Below, piece by piece: positions 1-4,394 of a DNA stretch of 7,542 bases (the stretch's first letter is position 1; each line of letters starts with the position of its first letter). A program made the position numbers and the translations under genes. Source of the DNA: Planctomycetaceae bacterium (lineage in GTDB: Bacteria; Planctomycetota; Planctomycetia; Planctomycetales; Planctomycetaceae); the NCBI GenBank assembly GCA_020426085.1, contig JAGQQP010000191.1:1-7542 (forward strand), given 5' to 3'. The notes beneath the pieces are model-generated. The model was given only the letters and a program-made list of their open reading frames with translations, had not been told where the DNA came from and did no database searches.

Positions 1-479
1 AAACCGGCGAAAAGACGAAAGTCGAGATCGACGATGCCTGCATGTTCCTGGCCCGCTTTGCCAATGGCTCAATGGGAACTTTCGAAAGCTCCCGCTACGC
101 CCGCGGACGCAAGAACTTCAACACGCTGGAACTCAACGGCGAAGCCGGCTCTGTCTACTTTGACCTGGAAGATCCGCAGATCCTGCAGTTCTTCGAATAC
201 GCCAACCCCGTCACAGGCAAGAAGGTCGAAGACCATCTCACCGGCTGGCGACGGATTCACGTCACCAACTTCGAACATCCCTATATGGATAAATGGTGGG
301 TCCCCGGTTGTACGATCGGCTACGAGCACACCTTTACCAATGCCCTGGCTGACTTCTTCCAGGGGCTCGATACCGGTAAACCGACCCAGCCCGACTTCCG
401 TTCTGCTTTGGAAACCCAGAAAGTCTGCGATGCGGTACTGCAAAGCGCGAAAGACAGGCAATGGGTTGAAATAGCATAG
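1..479 (+). CDS. Gfo/Idh/MocA family oxidoreductase, C-terminal part (5' truncated)
   Basis: This is an open frame entering from the left edge: codon phase starts at base 3, giving 158 residues to a TAG at 477-479. The visible part matches the C-terminal alpha/beta domain of Gfo/Idh/MocA NAD(P)-dependent oxidoreductases, which act on sugars, inositols and related polyols in the cytoplasm. Supporting marks are the sheet stretch around ARFANGSMGTFESSR, a later LNGEAGSVYFDLED strand pair that typically reads out substrate, and the family-like end in which a YEHTFTNALADFF helix is followed by a final helix and a short WVEIA strand. The N-terminal Rossmann nucleotide-binding fold and the catalytic lysine motif lie outside the window, so substrate and cofactor preference cannot be judged. 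The family is greatly expanded in planctomycetes. A strong hairpin terminator lies 48 bases after the stop. The ATG at 42 is internal, not a start. Confidence 0.88.
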   Translation, partial: TGEKTKVEIDDACMFLARFANGSMGTFESSRYARGRKNFNTLELNGEAGSVYFDLEDPQILQFFEYANPVTGKKVEDHLTGWRRIHVTNFEHPYMDKWWVPGCTIGYEHTFTNALADFFQGLDTGKPTQPDFRSALETQKVCDAVLQSAKDRQWVEIA

Positions 480-497
480 CATTGCAGGCACGTTTTC

Positions 498-506
498 TGT
501 TATAAT
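498..506 (+). promoter_or_regulatory. Candidate extended -10 promoter ahead of greA
   Basis: TGTTATAAT is a perfect extended -10 element (TGnTATAAT) placed 18 bases after the oxidoreductase stop codon. No good -35 hexamer stands 16-18 bases upstream, but extended -10 promoters depend less on one. The start site would be near 513. Transcription from it runs straight into the hairpin at 528-560 and then to greA. The sequence match is direct; activity is inferred. Confidence 0.5.
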
Positions 507-527
507 GCGTGCATAACAAGTCTTTGC

Positions 528-560
528 AAAAACGGGTGGCACTCCGCGTCGCCCGTTTTT
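528..560 (+). terminator. Rho-independent terminator between the oxidoreductase and greA
   Basis: Arms 528-540 and 548-560 form a 13-bp stem, AAAAACGGGTGGC with GTCGCCCGTTTTT, containing two G-T wobbles and a 7-base loop. The right arm ends in five Ts, followed by GTTAT. The A-run on the left side makes it potentially active on both strands. It can end the oxidoreductase transcript. Because it also lies downstream of the TATAAT at 501-506, it could act as an attenuator in a greA leader. Confidence 0.85.
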
Positions 561-564
561 GTTA

Positions 565-570
565 TATAAT
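565..570 (+). promoter_or_regulatory. Second TATAAT box, immediately after the terminator
   Basis: A perfect -10 hexamer sits 5 bases beyond the terminator hairpin and about 42 bases before the greA start codon. A matching -35 cannot be seen: the correct spacing falls inside the hairpin loop. If active, it would give a greA mRNA with a leader of about 35 nt that avoids the terminator. The AT-rich context makes a chance match possible. Confidence 0.4.
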
Positions 571-612
571 GCATCTAAAATTTGAAGTTATTACGAATCG
601 GGAGTCAAACAG

Positions 613-1089
613 ATGGACCGTCATCCAATCACACAAGAAGGTTATGACAAGCTGCGCGAAGAAATTCGTCATCTCGAAAGCGATGTCATGCCTGAGATCG
701 CGGAAAAAATCGCAGATGCCCGCGCAGAAGGTGATTTGAAAGAAAATACAGAGTACCATGCCCAGCGTGAAGCACAGGGGATGACACAGGCGAAAATCAA
801 CCAGCTGAAGTCCAAACTGGCCAGCTGTTACATCGCTGATAAGTCCGCAATGCCCAAAGGGGTTGTTACCTTTGGCTCAGTCGTCACCGTAAAAAACCTG
901 GATGACGGCCTGGATGAGAAATACGAGTTCGTAGGCCCTGGTGAAGAAGACTACATGGGTGAAGTCATGAAGATCCTCACATCCAGTCCGCTGGCAGAAG
1001 GCCTGCTGAACAAGAAAGTCGGAGACAAAGTCGAAGTCGAAGTGCCTTCAGGAACACTCAAATTCGAAGTGATTGAGATTGAAGACTGA
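613..1089 (+). CDS. greA: Transcription elongation factor GreA
   Basis: This is a complete 158-residue GreA, the usual family length. GreA enters the secondary channel of RNA polymerase and stimulates cleavage of backtracked RNA, rescuing stalled elongation complexes. Residues 1-75 form the antiparallel coiled coil. Its tip carries the hallmark [10 protein letters not shown] motif at 40-49, with acidic residues D41 and E44 at the positions used by E. coli GreA to hold magnesium in the active site. The C-terminal FKBP-like domain follows, including [20 protein letters not shown] near 125-145, and the protein ends FEVIEIED. The ATG at 613 is supported by GGGAG at 600-604, eight bases upstream, one of the clearer ribosome binding sites in the window. 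The gene appears monocistronic: it has terminators on both sides (528-560 and 1112-1148) and TATAAT boxes at 501 and 565. No truncation or missing key residue is seen. Confidence 0.97.
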   Translation: MDRHPITQEGYDKLREEIRHLESDVMPEIAEKIADARAEGDLKENTEYHAQREAQGMTQAKINQLKSKLASCYIADKSAMPKGVVTFGSVVTVKNLDDGLDEKYEFVGPGEEDYMGEVMKILTSSPLAEGLLNKKVGDKVEVEVPSGTLKFEVIEIED

Positions 1090-1111
1090 TCTCAACACAG
1101 CCAGAAAAAGC

Positions 1112-1148
1112 AAAAAGCGGCATGAGAAGTTTCTCACGCCGCTTTTTT
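1112..1148 (+). terminator. greA terminator, probably bidirectional
   Basis: A long hairpin starts 22 bases after the greA stop. A 10-bp lower stem (AAAAAGCGGC with GCCGCTTTTT) is followed by one A-C mismatch and a 5-bp upper stem (TGAGA with TCTCA) closing the four-base loop AGTT. Six Ts follow on the + strand. On the - strand the hairpin is followed by TTTTTGCTTTTT, so it could also end transcripts from the converging gene at 1383-1724. Confidence 0.92.
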
Positions 1149-1199
1149 ATGCTTTGTTCCACACAACAGACTGTGTCCAGTTTTATTGTAGCGTCTCCA

Positions 1200-1222
1200 G
1201 GTCCAATTGGACCGAGTATAAT
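1200..1222 (+). promoter_or_regulatory. 14-bp perfect palindrome abutting a TATAAT box
   Basis: GGTCCAATTGGACC (1200-1213) is a perfect 14-bp palindrome. Three bases later comes TATAAT (1217-1222). The palindrome therefore lies where a repressor would cover the spacer of a promoter. No clear -35 is visible: the 17-bp position reads TCTCCA. No gene of normal size starts downstream on this strand, so the transcript, if any, would be non-coding or would oppose the gene at 1383-1724. Confidence 0.35.
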
Positions 1223-1310
1223 AGATTGATAGACGCTATGGTTAAATGTGATACGCTCTAGAAGGGACGTCGTCAGAGATCCCGGGCTGTTTCAGCTGAA
1301 TTACTCGATA

Positions 1311-1371
1311 TTGAGGACATCTCAGTTTCCCACAACCAGAGGCCCACGAGCCTCGAAGATGTCTTACTCAA
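1311..1371. other. Nested hairpin between convergent genes (structured RNA or 3' UTR element)
   Basis: The outer arms TTGAGGACATCT (1311-1322) and AGATGTC-TTA-CTCAA (1357-1371) pair over 12 bp with one three-base bulge. Inside, GAGGC (1339-1343) and GCCTC (1350-1354) form a second hairpin with a six-base loop. There is no T-run on either side, so it is not a standard terminator. Read on the - strand it lies just beyond the stop codon of the gene at 1383-1724, as a 3' UTR fold. Read on the + strand it would sit about 80 nt into any RNA starting at the 1217-1222 box. Confidence 0.4.
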
Positions 1372-1382
1372 TCAGAAACAGA

Positions 1383-1724
1383 TTATTTAGCCTGAACCAG
1401 CACACGATTCATTAAGGGAATCGATGGTGCAAATGTCTGTACGGTCTGAGTAACCAGTTGCTTCAGGTAGTAGCTGGAACTGACTCCATAGACAGTAATT
1501 CCAGCATGATCACAGCGAACTTTCACGTTCTGAACCTGATGATGCGTACCTGACAGAATCTCTGATTCCAGCTTGGCAGGGGCAGGACAGGATTCCCAGG
1601 CTGCAGTATATCGCTGAGAAACTTCCCGTGAAGGTTTACTTTCCACACGCTCAACATGAGGCTTTACTGTCATTGTTTCTTCTGCAACGGTACGCTCTGG
1701 CTTTTGTAAAATTTGCAAAGACAT
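1383..1724 (-). CDS. Small BON-domain-like protein
   Basis: This 113-residue protein starts at the ATG at 1724 and ends with TAA at 1385-1383. Residues 1-45 are polar, with no signal peptide or membrane segment. Residues 48-110 resemble a BON (OsmY/nodulation) domain: a helix (KLESEIL), a strand (VQNVKVRCDHAGITVYGVS), a second helix (YYLKQLVTQTVQTF) and a last strand ending MNRVLV. BON domains are thought to bind membranes or ligands, but this one has no export signal, so its location is uncertain. The start is weakly defended: GGA lies 8 bases upstream. An internal ATG at residue 18 (1673) would remove a poorly conserved-looking tail. The gene converges on greA and could use the greA terminator in reverse. 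The family call comes from the pattern of glycines and hydrophobic residues, not from a search. A stand-alone lineage-specific protein remains possible. Confidence 0.65.
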   Translation of the reverse strand: MSLQILQKPERTVAEETMTVKPHVERVESKPSREVSQRYTAAWESCPAPAKLESEILSGTHHQVQNVKVRCDHAGITVYGVSSSYYLKQLVTQTVQTFAPSIPLMNRVLVQAK

Positions 1725-1762
1725 TGCAATGATCCAACTTAAAAAAAGTGTGTCGGCTTTGT

Positions 1763-1784
1763 TTTATACTGTTTTCCAGACAGT
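1763..1784 (-). promoter_or_regulatory. Candidate -10 with overlapping dyad upstream of the BON-like gene
   Basis: On the - strand TATAAA (1768-1763) lies about 40 bases before the start codon at 1724. Its upstream edge overlaps the inverted repeat ACTGT-N7-ACAGT (1768-1784), a plausible operator position in the spacer. The -35 position reads ATTCGC, a poor match. The arms look like the CTGT/ACAG halves of E. coli LexA sites, but the spacing is seven rather than eight, so no SOS claim is made. Confidence 0.3.
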
Positions 1785-1835
1785 CGCGAATCATGTGCCG
1801 AAATGAAAACTGTTCCCAAAAAACAGCATTCGCGA
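1784..1835. repeat. Nested inverted repeats upstream of the BON-like gene
   Basis: TCGCGAAT (1784-1791) and ATTCGCGA (1828-1835) are perfect 8-bp inverted arms 36 bases apart. Between them CTGTT (1810-1814) and AACAG (1822-1826) form a smaller hairpin. They lie just upstream of the possible promoter at 1763-1784. Arms of 8 bp at this separation can easily arise by chance in a few hundred bases, so this is recorded as structure only. Confidence 0.25.
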
Positions 1836-1927
1836 TACACGGACAGTAATATGCAAAACGCGCATCTGATTCAATACACAAGACTTAGTCAAATCAACTT
1901 TGAACCGAATCTTAACCCGCTCCAAAT

Positions 1928-2035
1928 ATGACCGCCTCAAATATTAAGTTCCTGTGTGCGTCGTTTATTTGCGGCTGCTCTGCGGGCTGCTCAAAAAGTG
2001 TGCGTACGGATGCGGCAACTCCCCCGGACAACTGA
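1928..2035 (+). CDS. Possible 35-residue small lipoprotein
   Basis: A short frame opens at the ATG at 1928 and ends with TGA at 2033-2035; an in-frame TAA at 1913-1915 limits any extension upstream. It reads as a minimal lipoprotein. A short N-terminus with one lysine (MTASNIK) leads into a hydrophobic, cysteine-bearing stretch, then the lipobox-like SAGC with the candidate lipidated Cys at residue 21, and a 14-residue hydrophilic tail ending TPPDN. This would place a tiny lipid-anchored peptide at a membrane. There is no recognisable Shine-Dalgarno and no clear promoter. With 35 residues, a lipobox could occur by chance. It lies in a gap between two genes read from the other strand. Function is unknown; treat as a candidate. 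Confidence 0.3.
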   Translation: MTASNIKFLCASFICGCSAGCSKSVRTDAATPPDN

Positions 2036-2094
2036 GACCACCTCAAGCCATCACCGGAAACCAGGCACATTCACCCCAGACCTCTCAATTTGAA

Positions 2095-2115
2095 AGGTAG
2101 CTCGCAAGACTACCT
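2095..2115 (-). terminator. Weak hairpin over the hydrolase stop codon
   Basis: Read on the - strand, AGGTAG (2115-2110) pairs with CTACCT (2100-2095) around a nine-base loop and can be extended by a G-T and an A-T pair. It is followed by TTTCAAATT. The stem includes the TAG stop of the hydrolase gene, and the T-run is short, so termination here is uncertain. Confidence 0.3.
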
Positions 2116-3444
2116 CTGACCGTGGATCCAGTTTGCGATGTCATCAACGACTTCAGCTGCGACATTGCCGGGAATCATGTACTCCACGGGAACTCCCGGT
2201 CCCTCACCAGCCATGAAAAGGTGGTTCAGCTTCGGATAGGACTTGAACCTGACATCCTTCCGGCCTCCGAGAGCCTGTTTCCACTTCGCAAAGTCGTCCA
2301 TCGTCACCTGATAATCCCGCTCCCCCTGCAGGATCAGGAACGGCGTCTGAAGCGTTCTGGCGCTCTCTGCGGGATCATATTCTCTCAAGGCCAGCCAGTA
2401 GCTCGCGGAGATTCCCAGAGGCAGCTGACTGGCGGGAGTCTCTGGCTTCAGCGCGGATGATTTCACCAGCGCCACCTGTTCAGCCAGTTGCTGAAGTTTC
2501 TGCCTGCTTTCAGCCGGGGGCTCCCCATTGAGCGCGGAAAGATATTTCACCTGTGCCAGTACGATCTCTTCCAGAGGCCGTGTCGAGCCCGCCAGACTGA
2601 TCAGACCGGCAATCTTCTGCTCCTCAGCTCCGATTTGAGGTAGCAGGTAGCCTCCCAGGCTATGCCCCAGAACAAACACCCGGTTGCTGTCGAGTCGCTC
2701 ATGAGCCTGCAGGAACCGAACTGCTGAGACGGCATCTTCGACCGTTTCTTCCCTGACTGTCAGACTTCCCGAGAGGAGTGCCATTTTGATTCGATGATGC
2801 TTTGTGCGCTTCTCATACCGTAAAACAGCGATTCCCTGAGAAGCCAGCCCCTCTGCCAGATCACGGAATGGCTGATTCGGGCCGATCGTTTCATTCCGAT
2901 CCTGGGGTCCGGAACCGTGCACGAGCACGACAGCAGGCAGCTTCCCCTTCTCATTCGGCAGAGACAGAGTTCCCGGGAGAGTCCAGAGCCCGGTTCCGAT
3001 GGTGACTTCAGTCTCTTTAAACCGGTCCGGTTTGACATAAGCGGGACTTTGATAGTTCCCGGCGGGTAGAAAGAACAAACCAGAGATCTTCTGGTTCTCT
3101 GAGAAGACGACCTTCACATCCAGTTGTCCCCTCTGAAAGCGACAGGTTACCAGAACAACCTGAAACTTCTGAACCGCCTGCTGCCGTGTCCTCTGGATTT
3201 TCTGCAGTTCTCCCCACTGGACAAGCAGACCTTCCCAGAGGTCTTTAAGCTTGTCTGCAGGCAGGTGCTGACTCAGCTTACTGTCAAAGCGGGCGACAGC
3301 CTGACCATACTCTTTTTGAGCCAGCTGGTTGACAAATTCACGGGCTCGATCATCGGGTGTGCTCTCAGCCTTCTCGTCGGACCTGGCCTCCAGGGTGACA
3401 GCAGCTACGAGCAACAGGACTCCACATAAAAGCCTCTGTCTCAT
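2110..3444 (-). CDS. Secreted DUF3887-alpha/beta hydrolase (dienelactone hydrolase-like)
   Basis: This 444-residue protein starts with a signal peptide (MRQRLL, then a hydrophobic run to about residue 18, with possible cleavage near LEARS), so it probably acts outside the cytoplasmic membrane. Residues about 33-128 match the DUF3887 type: a helical N-domain (FVNQLAQKEYGQAVARF) followed by a small sheet. Residues about 145-444 form an alpha/beta hydrolase. The features visible are the oxyanion-loop region VLVHGSGPQDRNE (173-185), the nucleophile elbow GHSLGG with Ser262, the likely acid Asp377 in GERDYQV, and His408 in KLNHLF. The catalytic triad looks complete. The family includes esterases and peptidase-like enzymes of unknown substrate, and nothing here fixes the substrate. 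The ATG at 3444 is supported by GGAGGG nine bases upstream. A strong hairpin (3474-3507) separates it from the acidic-protein gene upstream on the same strand. No promoter is evident between hairpin and start. Confidence 0.9.
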   Translation of the reverse strand: MRQRLLCGVLLLVAAVTLEARSDEKAESTPDDRAREFVNQLAQKEYGQAVARFDSKLSQHLPADKLKDLWEGLLVQWGELQKIQRTRQQAVQKFQVVLVTCRFQRGQLDVKVVFSENQKISGLFFLPAGNYQSPAYVKPDRFKETEVTIGTGLWTLPGTLSLPNEKGKLPAVVLVHGSGPQDRNETIGPNQPFRDLAEGLASQGIAVLRYEKRTKHHRIKMALLSGSLTVREETVEDAVSAVRFLQAHERLDSNRVFVLGHSLGGYLLPQIGAEEQKIAGLISLAGSTRPLEEIVLAQVKYLSALNGEPPAESRQKLQQLAEQVALVKSSALKPETPASQLPLGISASYWLALREYDPAESARTLQTPFLILQGERDYQVTMDDFAKWKQALGGRKDVRFKSYPKLNHLFMAGEGPGVPVEYMIPGNVAAEVVDDIANWIHGQR

Positions 3445-3473
3445 GCCATCAATCCCTCCGTCTCAGCGCAAGG

Positions 3474-3507
3474 AAAGGGTCTTCAGGCAATTGACTGAAG
3501 ACCCTTT
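3474..3507 (-). terminator. Strong hairpin between the acidic-protein gene and the hydrolase gene
   Basis: AAAGGGTCTTCAG (3474-3486) and CTGAAGACCCTTT (3495-3507) form a perfect 13-bp stem with an 8-base loop. On the - strand it is followed by CCTTGCG, so the T-run is only three Ts plus CCTT; on the + strand the arm is followed by TCTATT. It lies 58 bases after the stop of the gene at 3565-3891 and 30 bases before the hydrolase start. It may terminate the upstream transcript or sit in the 5' leader of the hydrolase mRNA. Confidence 0.65.
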
Positions 3508-3564
3508 TCTATTGAAAACATAACGATTCGCGTTGTGTTAAAAGACGCCGCGGAATCGATGATT

Positions 3565-3891
3565 TTAAGCAAGAAGTCCCTGCAGGAGATTTTCTCCAGG
3601 ACCGTGATCATAACAATCACTGTTATTCCAGAGGGGTAGACCAGCAGCATAGCGTGCAGCCAGCATCAGAACTTTCTGTTCTGAACCAGGCTTTGCCTGT
3701 GTTGCTTCGTCTGGGTTAATGCCCATTTCACGGTACTCTTCTTCACCGAACAGAGCATCGAAGTTGGGATCATAATCTTCACCAGCAAAATCCTGGTAAT
3801 CACCATCTTCGTAGCTGACCAATGACTGATCATCTTCAAGTTCGTATGAAAGATTATCAACGTCATCTGTACCCATCAAAAATGCCGACAT
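3565..3891 (-). CDS. Highly acidic hypothetical protein, 108 residues
   Basis: I do not recognise this family. The chosen start at 3891 gives 108 residues beginning MSAFLMG. The frame remains open upstream to an ATG at 3978, but the extra 29 residues (cysteine- and tryptophan-rich, then WRKKKR) differ sharply in composition and correspond to a purine-rich stretch containing GGAG 13 bases before 3891, so they are more likely leader. About 25 of 108 residues are Asp or Glu against only four Lys/Arg. The acidic tract spans residues 9-66 and is rich in Tyr and Phe (SYEDGDYQDFAGEDYDPNFD). The C-terminal 35 residues change character: a probable helix (KVLMLAARYAAG), then LPLWNNSDCYDHGPGENLLQ. No signal peptide or membrane segment is seen. 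An acidic disordered region plus a short conserved-looking tail suggests a binding or mimic-type protein, but that is speculation. A promoter candidate lies about 300 bases upstream (4203-4231). Confidence 0.7.
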   Translation of the reverse strand: MSAFLMGTDDVDNLSYELEDDQSLVSYEDGDYQDFAGEDYDPNFDALFGEEEYREMGINPDEATQAKPGSEQKVLMLAARYAAGLPLWNNSDCYDHGPGENLLQGLLA

Positions 3892-4062
3892 TCTCTTCTT
3901 CTTTCTCCAACAACAATAACAAAAGTCCAGAATCTCCACCCAAACCATATGAATGGACAAACCTTCTACGTGGAACAAAACAATCAGTCATCTCTACCAA
4001 ACCGAGAAATTCAATCGCTCGTAGCGTACGCATCCATTGCGTTATTTGGGAGATTGAAAGCA

Positions 4063-4079
4063 ACACCCTCCAAGGGTGT
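4063..4079. repeat. Hairpin ACACCCT-CCA-AGGGTGT
   Basis: A perfect 7-bp stem closes a three-base loop. On the + strand a run of six Ts (4086-4091) follows six bases after the stem, giving a terminator-like look, but no + strand gene reads into it. On the - strand it would lie about 115-135 nt into the proposed leader of the acidic-protein gene, where its loop and right arm present TGGAGGG. Confidence 0.4.
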
Positions 4080-4168
4080 GGGAAGTTTTTTCAGGTGGGA
4101 AACTCTTCTAAATTAGTGGTTAAAAAACATCCCGAATTTTTTTGGTTGCAGTTGAAAACCGCAAGAGA

Positions 4169-4187
4169 GGACACCTATTAGGTATCC
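4169..4187. promoter_or_regulatory. Imperfect 19-bp dyad at a predicted start region
   Basis: GGACACCTA (4169-4177) and TAGGTATCC (4179-4187) are inverted about one central base, with a single mismatch. It sits about 9-28 bases downstream of the start site expected from the - strand promoter at 4203-4231. That is a suitable place for a repressor operator, or for a 5'-end stem-loop if transcribed. Confidence 0.4.
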
Positions 4188-4202
4188 CCTGTTTCTAGGA
4201 CA

Positions 4203-4231
4203 ATTCTTTAGTTTTTATGGGAAAATGTCAA
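4203..4231 (-). promoter_or_regulatory. Candidate sigma70-type promoter for the acidic-protein gene
   Basis: On the - strand a perfect TTGACA (4231-4226) is followed by a 17-base spacer and AAGAAT (4208-4203), a 4/6 match to TATAAT. This is the best -35/-10 pair found in the window. The start site would be near 4196, giving a leader of about 305 nt before the ATG at 3891. The -35 lies within one arm of the inverted repeat 4222-4249. Confidence 0.45.
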
Positions 4232-4249
4232 CAAGATTTTTGACATTTT
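4222..4249. repeat. Perfect 10-bp inverted repeat AAAATGTCAA-N8-TTGACATTTT
   Basis: The two 10-bp arms are perfect and separated by CAAGATTT. Each strand therefore presents TTGACATTTT; the - strand copy forms the -35 of the promoter at 4203-4231. It could be a protein-binding site over the -35, or an AT-rich hairpin ending transcripts. On the + strand the right arm runs into TTTTT. It is 146 bases beyond the activator stop codon, so it might also help end that transcript. Confidence 0.45.
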
Positions 4250-4279
4250 TGCAAACTACTTTGAAATCGAATCCCTCAA

Positions 4280-4353
4280 CAGGCAACTCTCGCCTGAGAT
4301 CCAGATTTCGCCTGCCTTTTCGGCGGAAACTGCTGGATTTTGATGAATCAAAA
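4280..4353 (-). other. Weak hairpins downstream of the sigma54 activator
   Basis: Two small inverted repeats follow the activator stop. TTTTGAT-GA-ATCAAAA (4338-4353) is nearly palindromic and AT-rich, and CAGGC-N7-GCCTG (4280-4296) has 5-bp arms. Neither has a GC-rich stem plus T-run, so no confident intrinsic terminator can be named for this gene. Confidence 0.25.
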
Positions 4354-4394
4354 CCACGCGGTGACAACCATCAACGGTAGCACTCGTTCACAAA

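Larger units (their letters stand above)
3892..4394. other. 503-base intergenic region with promoter and dyads, no convincing gene
   Basis: This gap separates the acidic-protein gene from the stop of the sigma54 activator, both read on the - strand. It holds, from right to left, a possible weak activator terminator zone (4280-4353), a symmetric repeat at 4222-4249, a -35/-10 pair (4203-4231), a dyad at 4169-4187 and a hairpin at 4063-4079. The part next to the acidic gene (3892-3930) is purine-rich on its coding strand. Open frames here lack family-like composition and a ribosome site. The region reads as a long 5' leader plus regulatory DNA. Confidence 0.5.

Noticed and set aside
1073..1261. 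62-codon + strand frame spanning the end of greA and its terminator
   Set aside because: It overlaps the greA stop and reads through the terminator hairpin; no ribosome site and no protein-like composition.
1768..1784. LexA/SOS box upstream of the BON-like gene
   Set aside because: The half-sites look similar to E. coli CTGT/ACAG, but the spacer is seven bases and nothing nearby suggests DNA repair.
1651..1881. 76-codon - strand frame overlapping the start of the BON-like gene
   Set aside because: It shares bases with the better-supported BON-like frame and crosses its likely promoter.
3892..3978. Longer start for the acidic protein (29 extra residues from the ATG at 3978)
   Set aside because: The extension is cysteine-, tryptophan- and lysine-rich, unlike the rest, and includes the likely ribosome-binding purine tract. 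Kept only as an alternative.
3822..4181. 119-codon + strand frame antisense to the start of the acidic gene
   Set aside because: Its Ser/Asn/Lys-rich make-up mirrors the purine-rich leader on the other strand; no ribosome site and no recognisable domain.
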